A stretch of 64,000 bases of DNA from contig CAJOKD010000003.1 in NCBI GenBank assembly GCA_905235085.1, positions 51,608-115,607 on the forward strand, in the 5' to 3' direction. Position 1 is the first letter of the stretch, and the number at the start of each line of letters is the position of its first letter. The notes beneath the pieces were generated by a model that was not told the origin of the DNA, searched no databases, and saw nothing but the letters and a program-made list of their open reading frames with translations. Position numbers and translations under genes: made by a program. Origin of the DNA: an uncultured Bacteroidales bacterium. GTDB taxonomy: Bacteria; Bacteroidota; Bacteroidia; Bacteroidales; UBA932. Positions 8,905 through 18,062 of the stretch are shown one piece after another.

Positions 8905-10050
8905 CTATCTTACCATCCTCCCGTAGAGGTTGAACAACAGTCCGCAGTTGATGCTCAGCGGCCCGGCAAATTCATCCACATCCGACTTGGCTACATACAG
9001 CTTCAAGCGGATGCTGTTCTCGCCGTAGGACCTCCCGCTCCATCCGAAACTGTAGTCCCTGGAAAGTTTCAGGTCTACGTTGACCCCTGCCAGGTACCTG
9101 AAACCGTCGATATTCTCCGTGACATTCTTCTCCTTCTGGTATATCCTGTCCAGTTCGACATTCATTCCTCCGATGCCCGCCATCGGAGCTATGGTCAGAT
9201 GGGCATTGTCCACTATGGCGAAGCCCAGGGATAAGTCGACGAGCATCCCGTGGCAGTCCCAGTCCTTTCCCCAGGTATGCTGGATGTCATTGTAATCGTC
9301 GCTGTAAGCCACACTCTTCCTGAGACCTCCGATATATCTTCCGAAAGAGATGTCCCAGTTGGTGCGCAGCCTCTTGAAGGAATACTCCATTCCGAGCAGG
9401 AGTCCTAACTGCGGCCCCAGGAAGGAGGTCGCTTCTCCAGCAAGGAATTCACCATAAGGGCCGAGATGGTACCCGAAACCGCTGTTGCGGAAGCGGATGA
9501 CGGGCTCGTTTATCCCTTCCGGATATTTGCCCAGTTCGTCGTGGATACGTTTCCTGTATTCCTCTATGACTTCGGCATCGAGTCCCTGGCTACATTTGGC
9601 CCTGTATTCATTGATCTCGTTGGTGAGGTTCTTCTCGTAGAAGCTTATCAGGTTTGACGGGAACACGAATACGTCCCCGTTCTCGAACCTGTCCTGCAGC
9701 TTCCTGCGGTTCAGTTCGGCTATGTCGAAGGCCACCTGATGGTATTTCAGGGTCAGTTCGGTGGCCCTTCCGGTCCTTATCCACGAATTCACCCTGTCCA
9801 TCTTTGCCAAGGAATACAACGTCTGGTACCTGAGGTTCCCGAAGCGGAGTACCGTATCCTTGTAGACCAGCACGTATTCCATAGAAGAATTGACGGATGG
9901 ATCGTCGGTCCACATATCGCGGACGGTGAAGTCTCCGAGGGTCAGGGGACCTTCGTTCCAATAACGGAAACTCTTGTCATAATCCTGTGACGCCACAATC
10001 GCCGGAAAGGCGAGCAGGGCGATCAGTACCGCTGCAAGATGGCTTTTCAT
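8905..10050 (-). CDS. Uncharacterised exported protein with a beta-barrel-like C-terminus
   Basis: The 381-residue product has a Sec signal peptide (MKSHLAAVLIALLAFPAIVASQ). The N-terminal half resembles a periplasmic domain with charged helices (about 100-170). The C-terminal half has alternating aromatic and hydrophobic strands, glycine-rich turns (YHLGPYGEFLAG, MAGIGGMNV) and an end of LLFNLYGRMVR, suggesting an outer-membrane or surface barrel-like fold. I do not recognise the family. It starts 7 nt after the purL stop and ends 21 nt before cysS, so the three genes may be co-transcribed. Confidence 0.6.
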   Translation of the reverse strand: MKSHLAAVLIALLAFPAIVASQDYDKSFRYWNEGPLTLGDFTVRDMWTDDPSVNSSMEYVLVYKDTVLRFGNLRYQTLYSLAKMDRVNSWIRTGRATELTLKYHQVAFDIAELNRRKLQDRFENGDVFVFPSNLISFYEKNLTNEINEYRAKCSQGLDAEVIEEYRKRIHDELGKYPEGINEPVIRFRNSGFGYHLGPYGEFLAGEATSFLGPQLGLLLGMEYSFKRLRTNWDISFGRYIGGLRKSVAYSDDYNDIQHTWGKDWDCHGMLVDLSLGFAIVDNAHLTIAPMAGIGGMNVELDRIYQKEKNVTENIDGFRYLAGVNVDLKLSRDYSFGWSGRSYGENSIRLKLYVAKSDVDEFAGPLSINCGLLFNLYGRMVR

Positions 10051-10057
10051 AGTCGAT

Positions 10058-13000
10058 TCATTTGAAATATCTTACTGCATTTTCGAACAGAGGCTGCTCC
10101 TTGTCGGCCTCGATGTTCTTGAGGAGGTTGTCCTCGTACCTCTCGGAATGTCCCATCTTTCCGAGGATATGTCCGTCCGGGCTGATGATGCCCTCGATTG
10201 CATAGTAGGAACCGTTCGGATTGTAAGGAGACTCCATCGTAGACTCGTCCGTTATCGGATCCACATACTGGAAGGCGACCTGGCCGTTGGCGAACAGCTC
10301 CCTGGCCATTTCTTCGCTGACTACGAACTTGCCCTCTCCGTGGCTTACCGGGATAGTATGCTCGTCACCGATGTTCATACCCCGAAGCCAAGGAGAATTG
10401 GTGGTGGAGACCCTCGTGGTCACCATCTGGGAGACGTGGCGGTTGATATCGTTTCGGAAGAGGGTAGGCGAATGCCTGTCCACCTTCCCGCCTGCACCGT
10501 ACGGCAGCAGGCCGGACTTGACCAGGGCCTGGAATCCGTTGCATATACCGAGGATGAGACCCCCTCTGGCGACAAGTCTCTCTATAGCTGACCTTATATC
10601 CTTGTTGTTCAAGACGTTGGCTATGAATTTACCACTTCCGTCAGGTTCGTCTCCGGCGGAGAATCCTCCGGACAGCATAAGAATATGGCACTCGTCGATA
10701 TTCTCTTTCATCCGTTCTATGGAGTCGAAAACATCCTGGTCCGTCAGATTCCTGAATACCGTTGTCCTGACCTCCGCCCCGGCTTTCCTGAAAGCCTTGG
10801 CTGAATCATAGTCGCAGTTGGTACCCGGGAATACAGGCAGGTACGCGACGACCTTGTCCACCTTCGGCCCCTTGTATTCAAGGTCCGCTTTCTTGGCCTT
10901 GAAAGGCTTGACACCTTCCATCCCGCATGGCATAAGACGCTGGGAATCAGCCTCGCTGACATCAGGATATACTTTCCGGAACAGGGAGGCGTTGAAATCC
11001 ATCAGTTCGAATATGGAAACGGACACTCCGTTCACCCGGACGTCGCCGTCTTCCCCGGAGGTTACGCTGCCGAGGCAGACAGCATTCTCGAAATCGAGTT
11101 CGCCGTCAGTTTCCACCACGATCGAACCATAGCCAAGATTGAACAGGTCCTCTTCGGACACCTTTACGTCGAAACCGAAGGCGTTGCCGAAACTCATCTT
11201 GCACAAAGCCTCGGCCACTCCGCCGAATCCGACCGCCCAGGCCGCCACGATGGTCCCGTCCTTTATCTTTTCACGTATATAGTTCCAATTCTTCTTGAGC
11301 TGTGCCACGTCCGGCATCCTGTTGTCAAGCGGATTGTGGCGTACCAGGTACAACTTGTCGCCCTCCCATTTCATTTCCGGCGAGATCACGTTCGATGCCT
11401 TTACCGGAGTGATACCGAAAGCAATCAGGGTAGGAGGCACGTTGATAGGGCCGTTCTCGGTTTCGAACGATCCGCTCATCGAGTCCTTGCCTCCGATGGA
11501 AGCCAGCCCGAATTCTTTCTGCATCTTCAATGCGCCCAGCAAGGCTGCGGCAGGCTTTCCCCAGCTCTTCGGATCCGAGGTCATCCTTTCGAAATATTCC
11601 TGGCAGGAGAAACGCATGGTCTCCCAGTCGCCGCCTGCGGCCACCACCTTGCTGCAAGCTTCCACGAATGAATATGCAGCGCCGTGGTAAGGGCTCCATT
11701 CGCAAAGGTCGGGGTTGAATCCGAAGGCCATCATACTTGCGGTGTCGGTATATCCTTTCACCGGCAGTTTCTGGACGGAAACCTGAGTCTCGGTCGACTG
11801 GAGTTCCCCACCGAAAGGCATCAAAACGGTCGAGCGGCCTATCGTGGAATCGAACATCTCGATCAGGCCCTTCTGGCTGGTAACGTTAGGATCCTGGAGA
11901 TTGGCGAAAAGCTTCTCCTTCAGGTTCCTGCCCGGGATGTCGCGGTAGAACGGATCGGTGTCATCCACCTGGCCTATCACCGCCTTGGAATAGTGACGGG
12001 CTCCGGCGCTGTCTATGAAACTGCGCTTGAGGTCGACCGCCAACTTGCCCTTATAGAACATCCTCATCCTCTGGGTATCAGTTACTTCTGCAACGTGAGT
12101 CACTTCTATGTTCTCTTCGTGGCAATATGCCTTGAAAGCCTCTTCGTCCTTGGCCTCCACCACCACGGCCATACGCTCCTGCGACTCGCTTATGGCGAGT
12201 TCGGTTTCGTTCATCCCGCTGTATTTGACAGGGACCCTGTCCAGCCAGATATCGAGTCCGTCGGTAAGTTCTCCGATGGCTACGCTGACACCGCCAGCTC
12301 CGAAGTCGTTGGACTTCTTTATGAGCTTAGTCACCTCAGGCCTGCGGAACAACCTTTCAAGCTTGCGCTCTTCAGGTGCATTTCCTTTCTGGACCTCGCT
12401 TCCGCAGGTCTCCAGGGATTCTTCGGTGTGTTCCTTCGAGGAACCGGTGGCTCCGCCTATGCCGTCCCTGCCGGTACGTCCTCCGAGCATCAGCACGATA
12501 TCTCCCGGAGCGGGACTTTCCCTTCTCACGTCGGCGGCCTTCACGGCTCCGACGACAGCTCCGACCTCCATCCTCTTGGCGGTGTATCCTTCGTGGAATA
12601 TTTCCCTTACGTGCGTGGTCGCGAGCCCGATCTGGTTACCGTAGCTGGAATATCCCTGTGCGGCCTTGCGGGTGATGACTTTCTGGGGCAGCTTGCCCGG
12701 AATCGTCTCGGAGACAGGCTTGTAGATGTCGCCGGCTCCGGTTACGCGCATCGCCTGGTAGACATAGGACCTTCCGGAGAGGGGATCCCTGATCGCACCG
12801 CCGAGGCAGGTGGCTGCGCCTCCGAAGGGCTCTATTTCGGTAGGATGGTTGTGGGTCTCGTTCTTGAATTGTAACAACCATTTTTCTACAACCCCATCCA
12901 CATCTACGTCAATGAATATGCTGCAGGCGTTGTTCTCTTCGCTGACCTCGAGATTGTCCAGCTTGCCCTCTTTACGGAGGTATTTCGCCCCGATTGTGGC

Positions 13001-13807
13001 CATATCCATAAGGTTCAGGCCTTTGCCCTCGCGGCCGAGATCCTTCCTCATCTTGAGGTAGAGCTGAAGGGTACCGTCGATGTCCTCCTTGATGAAGGAA
13101 TCCTCGATACGTATGTCTTCGAGTTCGGTCGTGAACGTGGTATGACGGCAGTGGTCGCTCCAGTAGGTGTCCAGGATCCTGAGTTCGGTCTCGTTGGGAT
13201 CCCTGCCTTCCCCGGTGAAATAGTCTATGACTTCCTGGAGGTCGGCCACACTCATAGCCAGCCCCATCTTCTTGCAGAAAGCATCCCTTTCCACGCCCTT
13301 CATCTCCCTGAATCCTTCAAGTACCGGAACTTCCCTGACGGGAGCCTGTTCGCTGTCCGAAAGCTTTCCGAGATCCTTGGTCCTGGACTCGACAGGATTG
13401 ATGTAATAATGGCGTATCTTTTCCAGCGTTTCTTCCGTCGCATCGACGTCCACGATCAGGAGCTTCGAGCTCTTGATGCTGATGTCGGCCTTCGGGTCGA
13501 TCAGGTGGACGCAGTCCACGGCCGAAGCCGCCCGTTGGTCAAACTGGCCTGGAAGATATTCCACGGCTATGTACCTTGCTCCCTCGAGATCCAGTCCGTC
13601 GGTAACGGAGTCGGTGACTACCTCTCCGAACACTGTGTACCGGCTCTTTTCCAGCAGCTCGGGGGTAAAGCCGAACAGGTCATAGACGTTAAGCAGCCGG
13701 AGCGTTTTCAGTTCCAGCTGCAGGTTTTCATTGAGTTCAGCAAGAAGGCTCTTTGCCTCCACCTGGAACTCAGGATATTTCTCCACGAAGATGCGGTAGT
13801 TGCTCAT
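10058..13807 (-). CDS. purL: Phosphoribosylformylglycinamidine synthase (large single-chain form)
   Basis: The 1249-residue enzyme performs the fourth step of purine synthesis, converting FGAR, glutamine and ATP to FGAM. It has the single-chain architecture: an N-terminal PurS-like region, then two AIRS-type ATPase halves (NETHNHPTEIEPFGGAATC, GGRTGRDGIGGATGSS, later GGKDSMSGSF). The C-terminal class I glutamine amidotransferase domain has its nucleophilic Cys in LGICNGFQAL and a late HGEGKF segment. Length fits the bacterial single-chain family. It is the first of a minus-strand run with the exported-protein gene 8905-10050 and cysS. No purine riboswitch was recognised upstream. Confidence 0.97.
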   Translation of the reverse strand: MSNYRIFVEKYPEFQVEAKSLLAELNENLQLELKTLRLLNVYDLFGFTPELLEKSRYTVFGEVVTDSVTDGLDLEGARYIAVEYLPGQFDQRAASAVDCVHLIDPKADISIKSSKLLIVDVDATEETLEKIRHYYINPVESRTKDLGKLSDSEQAPVREVPVLEGFREMKGVERDAFCKKMGLAMSVADLQEVIDYFTGEGRDPNETELRILDTYWSDHCRHTTFTTELEDIRIEDSFIKEDIDGTLQLYLKMRKDLGREGKGLNLMDMATIGAKYLRKEGKLDNLEVSEENNACSIFIDVDVDGVVEKWLLQFKNETHNHPTEIEPFGGAATCLGGAIRDPLSGRSYVYQAMRVTGAGDIYKPVSETIPGKLPQKVITRKAAQGYSSYGNQIGLATTHVREIFHEGYTAKRMEVGAVVGAVKAADVRRESPAPGDIVLMLGGRTGRDGIGGATGSSKEHTEESLETCGSEVQKGNAPEERKLERLFRRPEVTKLIKKSNDFGAGGVSVAIGELTDGLDIWLDRVPVKYSGMNETELAISESQERMAVVVEAKDEEAFKAYCHEENIEVTHVAEVTDTQRMRMFYKGKLAVDLKRSFIDSAGARHYSKAVIGQVDDTDPFYRDIPGRNLKEKLFANLQDPNVTSQKGLIEMFDSTIGRSTVLMPFGGELQSTETQVSVQKLPVKGYTDTASMMAFGFNPDLCEWSPYHGAAYSFVEACSKVVAAGGDWETMRFSCQEYFERMTSDPKSWGKPAAALLGALKMQKEFGLASIGGKDSMSGSFETENGPINVPPTLIAFGITPVKASNVISPEMKWEGDKLYLVRHNPLDNRMPDVAQLKKNWNYIREKIKDGTIVAAWAVGFGGVAEALCKMSFGNAFGFDVKVSEEDLFNLGYGSIVVETDGELDFENAVCLGSVTSGEDGDVRVNGVSVSIFELMDFNASLFRKVYPDVSEADSQRLMPCGMEGVKPFKAKKADLEYKGPKVDKVVAYLPVFPGTNCDYDSAKAFRKAGAEVRTTVFRNLTDQDVFDSIERMKENIDECHILMLSGGFSAGDEPDGSGKFIANVLNNKDIRSAIERLVARGGLILGICNGFQALVKSGLLPYGAGGKVDRHSPTLFRNDINRHVSQMVTTRVSTTNSPWLRGMNIGDEHTIPVSHGEGKFVVSEEMARELFANGQVAFQYVDPITDESTMESPYNPNGSYYAIEGIISPDGHILGKMGHSERYEDNLLKNIEADKEQPLFENAVRYFK

Positions 13808-13830
13808 ATCTTGTAGCGATGATAATGATA

Positions 13831-14376
13831 TCAGAAGTTAAGTGCCAGCCCGAAGCCTCCGGAAACTGTCTGCCCGAAGTTCAGGGAATATCCCTTCCGG
13901 ACTCCGGGATTCGTGTTGTAGGTGTCCGCAAGCGAACCCAGCTTGGCCCAGCCTGCAAAATCCATAGCCCCTCCGATCAGGCCGAAGGCGGCTCCGATCA
14001 CTACACCCGGATGCCTGCTGAAGAAGCCTTTCCCGAAAGGATCGCTCTCGAATATGCAGGACACCATGCTGCTGGCGGCATAGCTTGCGCCCAGTCCCCA
14101 TATGTACTGTCCCCAGTCCTGAAGTTTCTGCGCGTTGACGTATTTCTTGTAGAAATCGTTGTTCACTTCCGCCGAAGACAGATAGGTGTTGGTGTTGGTG
14201 TGGATGAGCCGGCCATGGAAACGTTCCACGTCTCCCGGCGTGATGGTCGTTTCCTTCGCTGCGCTGTTGGGGGAGTAAAGGTCTTCGAGCTGGATGGCCT
14301 TGGTGTCTCCGCCCTGGGCGTGCAACGAAACAGCCGCAGCAAGGGCGATCATTGCGGTCAGAAGCCTTTTCATCAC
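13831..14376 (-). CDS. Uncharacterised exported protein (181 aa)
   Basis: The product has a signal peptide (MMKRLLTAMIALAAAVSLHAQ). A polar middle follows, then a glycine- and alanine-rich hydrophobic stretch (VVIGAAFGLIGGAMDFAGW, about 128-146), and the end is FGLALNF, a terminal Phe typical of outer-membrane beta proteins. A second ATG three bases inside could be the true start. The family is not recognised. It lies 9 nt downstream of another exported-protein gene and 23 nt upstream of purL. Confidence 0.6.
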   Translation of the reverse strand: MMKRLLTAMIALAAAVSLHAQGGDTKAIQLEDLYSPNSAAKETTITPGDVERFHGRLIHTNTNTYLSSAEVNNDFYKKYVNAQKLQDWGQYIWGLGASYAASSMVSCIFESDPFGKGFFSRHPGVVIGAAFGLIGGAMDFAGWAKLGSLADTYNTNPGVRKGYSLNFGQTVSGGFGLALNF

Positions 14377-14385
14377 TAACGGGGT

Positions 14386-14970
14386 TTACTTGAACTTAGG
14401 AATGTCGAAAACCTGAGGAAGCACCATGGCATCCTCCTGGAACTCGGTCATTGTGATCACGATCTTATAGCCCTGGACCTCTGTCACGGTCTTGAAAGCT
14501 ATTCCCTTGTAGACTGAAACGGTAAGGTTCGCCTTCATTCCCTGAACCTCATTCTGAACGGAATATACGGTGCATTCCTTGCCGAGCAGGGTCTCTTTCC
14601 CGATCTCCTTGATTTTGTACTTCTCAACGTCTGCAGCACTGAGTTCCAGGAAGTTGACTTGATCCTGGACCGGAGTTTCCTCCACCTGCTTCATAGTGTA
14701 GTTGACCTGCCAGGACTTTCCGTCCTTGTTGATGACGGCCGTCTCGACCTTTCCCATTCCAGGTACATCCACAGTGACCTTCTGGCATTCAAGGGCTCCG
14801 TAATTGTCTATATACCCGGTTGTTTCGATGGTTTGTCCCATCATGTCGGTGTTCATCTTGGTAATTGCGGACTTGAATCCGTATTTCTTTGCGCCCTGGG
14901 CGGCATCCTGTGCGTAAGCTCCGAGGGAAACAAAAAGAAGAAAACTGAGTAATAATGATTTAGCTTTCAT
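14386..14970 (-). CDS. Uncharacterised secreted protein (194 aa, DUF4412-like)
   Basis: A clear Sec signal peptide (MKAKSLLLSFLLFVSLGAYAQ) precedes a soluble beta-rich protein. It has repeated strand-like patterns (IETTGYIDNYGALECQKV, GKECTVYSVQNEVQGMKANL, GIAFKTVTEVQGYKI). The KEIGKETLLGKECTVY segment resembles periplasmic proteins that report on outer-membrane lipid or metal state (DUF4412-like), but this is a resemblance only. It is probably co-transcribed with the gene at 13831-14376 and divergent from the BACON-SGNH gene. Confidence 0.6.
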   Translation of the reverse strand: MKAKSLLLSFLLFVSLGAYAQDAAQGAKKYGFKSAITKMNTDMMGQTIETTGYIDNYGALECQKVTVDVPGMGKVETAVINKDGKSWQVNYTMKQVEETPVQDQVNFLELSAADVEKYKIKEIGKETLLGKECTVYSVQNEVQGMKANLTVSVYKGIAFKTVTEVQGYKIVITMTEFQEDAMVLPQVFDIPKFK

Positions 14971-15017
14971 TATCTATTATGGTTAATTCTAACTCGTAAA
15001 GATAATCAAAATAAATG

Positions 15018-15025
15018 TATCTTTG
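15018..15025 (+). promoter_or_regulatory. -7 box (TATCTTTG), 5 nt before the start codon
   Basis: Exact TAnnTTTG match whose last base is five bases before ATG 15031. Transcription starting at the usual distance would give a message with essentially no leader. No -33 element is apparent. Confidence 0.55.
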
Positions 15026-15030
15026 TAATA

Positions 15031-17178
15031 ATGCGGATTGTTAAAGACATATTTTATATTGTTCCATCATTGCTCCTGGCAGGTTTATCACTCCTTTCCT
15101 GCCATCGGAAAGAACCTTTGCAGCCGGAACCTTACATCATAGAGTTTACAGAGGGATCTTCCGAGAATATCCTTTTCGGCCTGGACGGAGGTTCGCAGAC
15201 CCTTTCATTCAAGACTAACTACGATTGGACGGCTTCATTCACGAGTGAGCCGCCCGGCGGATGGTGCTCCATCAGCCCGGCTGAAGGCCCTGCCGGATCG
15301 AACTCCATCAAGGTTACGGCGTCAGGGAATACTTCTTCGGACGAGCGCACTGCCTCTTTCAAGATCCGGTCGGGAAAGGCTGAGAAGACGGTTACGGTCA
15401 CCCAGAAACCATCCGATGCGATAGACATCAAATCCACCAGGATTGAATTCGATTCTGAGGGAGGGACCAGATTGATAACTGCCGTGTCCGGTTATCCCTG
15501 CCAAGCCTCGGTATCGGAAGATGCCAGGTCCTGGATCGACATCCTTTCTGTCCGGGCGGTTACCACGGAGGTCACCATTTCTGTCAGCAAGAACGAATCC
15601 GTCGATAACCGGAGGGGTATAGTCACTCTTACCAACGAAGAAGGAGGAATCGAGGAGGTGGTCGTATTCCAGACAGGTGTGCAGCCGGTACTGTCTTTGT
15701 CAAGGAACCAGGTCGACATACCTGCGGCCGGGGGAGAGTTCGAAGTGACCGTGACATCGAACGTCGACGTCGAAGTCTCCGTCCCTGCCGGATCTTCCTG
15801 GGTCAGGGAGGACAAGTCAGGGGCGGACGTCAAGGATGAATATCATTTCATAGTCGATCCGAACGGCAGCACACAGCAGCGTTCAGCCACGATAAAGTTT
15901 TCCAACAAGGATAGGGGACTCTCCCAGTCCCTGAAAGTCAGTCAGAAAGGTGCTCGGGAAGAAGGTTCCATCCACATCCTGGCCATCGGGAACAGTTTCT
16001 CCGTCGATGCTATGGAATATCTTTGCCAGATACTGATCCAGGCCGGCTACAAGTCGGTCAAGCTCGGGAACCTGTATATCGGAGGTTGCACCCTCAAGAC
16101 CCACGCCGAGAATCTCGCCAACGGTTTCATGGCCTATACTTACTATACCACCACGACCGGAACCTGGTCCAGCGTCGGCAATTACAGCAGCGTAGATGCC
16201 ATCAGGAGCGAATCCTGGGATTACATCTCGATGCAGCAGGCAAGCGGAGTCTCTGGAATGCCGGACAGCTACGAGCCGCATCTTGGCACGTTGGTCTCAA
16301 TGGTACGGCAACTCGCGCCTGAGGCAACTCTGATGTGGCATATGACCTGGGCATATCAGTCGACGTCCACCCATTCGGAGTTCCCGAATTACGGAAATGA
16401 CCAGATGAGGATGTACAACGCTATCGTTTCCACCGTCAAGTCCAAGGTGCTGACGAAGCCTGAATTCAAGTTCGTCATCCCTTCCGGAACGGCGATCCAG
16501 AATCTGAGGACCAGCCTGTACGGGGACACCCTTACCCGGGACGGCTATCACCTGAGTTACGGTGTAGGCCGGTTCGCCGCTGCCCTGATGTGGGTGAAGC
16601 AGATTTCAGGGTGCGACCTATCAAAGATCACGTGGCATCCATCCTCATATACCTATACCGAGAATCAGATCGGTGCCATCAAGGAAGCCGTCGAGAATGC
16701 ATACGCCCATCCGTTCGAGGTGACCCAGTCAACTTTCCGGGACGACTACGTGGAGCCGGACGCGGGCCTTGTCGATATCCTTAAGGCAAATGGCTATGAC
16801 CCTGGGAATTACGCTGCCCTGAATCTGGGTGTGACCACGGTGGCATATTACAATTCAAACAATGGCAATGCCAATCTCAGCACGAATTTGAGGGCCTATG
16901 CGGCCACCCGTCTTTTCCAGAAGCCGGAGATTCCGAACGGATCCATCATAGTCCAGAAGCCTGGCTACCAGTACCGCCCGGAAGGATGGACGGCACTGAA
17001 CCAGAAGACCAATTCTCGCCCGGGTGTCGTCCAGGACCAGATAGTCGTAGTAGACGATGCTTGGTGGGGAAACTTCAATTACCGTGGTTTCAACCTCTCC
17101 AAAACCAATGCACCTGATCTTTCAGATGAAGAACAGGCGCAGTTGGAGAAATCTTTCGGAATATTCGTTCCGAGATAG
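15031..17178 (+). CDS. BACON-domain lipoprotein with SGNH-hydrolase-like (DUF4886) domain
   Basis: The 715-residue product starts with a lipoprotein signal (lipobox LLSC). Three BACON-type beta domains follow (about 35-120, 125-215, 220-310; e.g. WCSISPAEGPAGSN), then a domain beginning HILAIGNSFSVDAMEYL. The GNSFS block with a downstream YLGDTLTRDGYHLS-like D..H pair matches the SGNH/GDSL hydrolase arrangement found in DUF4886 proteins (nucleophile Ser in NSFS, catalytic Asp/His in DGYH). It probably acts as a surface carbohydrate esterase, with BACON domains as mucin- or glycan-binding spacers. The last 140 residues are of unknown function. The -7 box lies directly upstream. Confidence 0.8.
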   Translation: MRIVKDIFYIVPSLLLAGLSLLSCHRKEPLQPEPYIIEFTEGSSENILFGLDGGSQTLSFKTNYDWTASFTSEPPGGWCSISPAEGPAGSNSIKVTASGNTSSDERTASFKIRSGKAEKTVTVTQKPSDAIDIKSTRIEFDSEGGTRLITAVSGYPCQASVSEDARSWIDILSVRAVTTEVTISVSKNESVDNRRGIVTLTNEEGGIEEVVVFQTGVQPVLSLSRNQVDIPAAGGEFEVTVTSNVDVEVSVPAGSSWVREDKSGADVKDEYHFIVDPNGSTQQRSATIKFSNKDRGLSQSLKVSQKGAREEGSIHILAIGNSFSVDAMEYLCQILIQAGYKSVKLGNLYIGGCTLKTHAENLANGFMAYTYYTTTTGTWSSVGNYSSVDAIRSESWDYISMQQASGVSGMPDSYEPHLGTLVSMVRQLAPEATLMWHMTWAYQSTSTHSEFPNYGNDQMRMYNAIVSTVKSKVLTKPEFKFVIPSGTAIQNLRTSLYGDTLTRDGYHLSYGVGRFAAALMWVKQISGCDLSKITWHPSSYTYTENQIGAIKEAVENAYAHPFEVTQSTFRDDYVEPDAGLVDILKANGYDPGNYAALNLGVTTVAYYNSNNGNANLSTNLRAYAATRLFQKPEIPNGSIIVQKPGYQYRPEGWTALNQKTNSRPGVVQDQIVVVDDAWWGNFNYRGFNLSKTNAPDLSDEEQAQLEKSFGIFVPR

Positions 17179-17180
17179 GA

Positions 17181-18062
17181 TCAGTCCAACCAGAGGGAGA
17201 AGAACTGCCAGATTTCCTCGCAGGTGTCCATGTCCTCCAGGGCCCAGCTGTGCTTCCCGTCGATGACCTTGTAAAGACGCACTTCCGTAGGGCGTCCGTT
17301 CGCGGCCGGCTTTCCTTTCCCGAAATTGTATAGTATTACTTGGTTATGTTCCTCTCGCAGAGGTAGTTCCGTTACTGTCTCAGTAGTACATCCGGCAGCG
17401 GTGACCACACGTGCGACGGCAACAGGCACCGGGAGATAAGCCCCCCAGCCTCCGCTGTTGTCAGGGTCGCCGTACCATTCGGAAGTATGGTCGGCGGTGC
17501 CGTGGACTTCCATGAAAGGAACCGGATGGCTGTAGGAATATTCCCGGGCAATCCATTCCATCGTGAGTCCCGCTATTGATGCTATCGCCTTGAAAGCCTT
17601 GGGCTTGCGCATGGCGGTAAAGTAGCACATCTCACCCCCGTTGGACATTCCCGTCAGGAAGGTATTCCCGGAGTCGAGGCCGTTCTCCCTGCACACCTTC
17701 TTGGCCAGGGCGCAGATGAACTTGACATCGTCGGTCTTCATTCCTTCCTGCTTCGGGTAGCCTACGTTCCATCCGGTTTTGCCTGAAGGGTCCTTCTCAC
17801 CTTGCGGATAGCAGACTGCGAATCCGTATCTGTCGGCCACGTCCATCATCTCCTTCCTGCCTTTCAGGGCAGAGCCGCCGTAGCCGTGGAGCACCATCAC
17901 CAGCGGAGCTTTTTCCTTGAGGCCCTGCGGGGTGTAAAGATAATACTCCCTTTCGAAGCCCTGGAACTTCATGGTGTGGCGGGTGCACCTTTCCTGAACG
18001 CCCTGGCCCCAGACTGCCAGGCCCAGGGTCAGAACGATGGATATTGCTATGAGTCTTCTCAT
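17181..18062 (-). CDS. Secreted esterase of the PHB-depolymerase/feruloyl-esterase (LpqC-like) family
   Basis: The 293-residue alpha/beta hydrolase has a signal peptide ending LAVWGQ. Motifs are an oxyanion-hole stretch VMVLHGYGGSA, nucleophile elbow GMSNGGEM (GxSxG), an acid in VHGTADHTSEW and a terminal His in DGKHSWAL. This is the layout of CE1-type feruloyl or acetyl-xylan esterases and short PHB depolymerases. The likely role is removing ester groups from polysaccharides in the periplasm or outside. Its start overlaps the nagB stop by 4 bp (ATGA), so it is translationally coupled to amino-sugar catabolism. Confidence 0.82.
   Translation of the reverse strand: MRRLIAISIVLTLGLAVWGQGVQERCTRHTMKFQGFEREYYLYTPQGLKEKAPLVMVLHGYGGSALKGRKEMMDVADRYGFAVCYPQGEKDPSGKTGWNVGYPKQEGMKTDDVKFICALAKKVCRENGLDSGNTFLTGMSNGGEMCYFTAMRKPKAFKAIASIAGLTMEWIAREYSYSHPVPFMEVHGTADHTSEWYGDPDNSGGWGAYLPVPVAVARVVTAAGCTTETVTELPLREEHNQVILYNFGKGKPAANGRPTEVRLYKVIDGKHSWALEDMDTCEEIWQFFSLWLD

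Noticed and set aside
11684..12874. 396-codon plus-strand frame opposite purL
   Set aside because: Antisense shadow of purL. GC-rich codon structure keeps the opposite frame open; no start context or domain.
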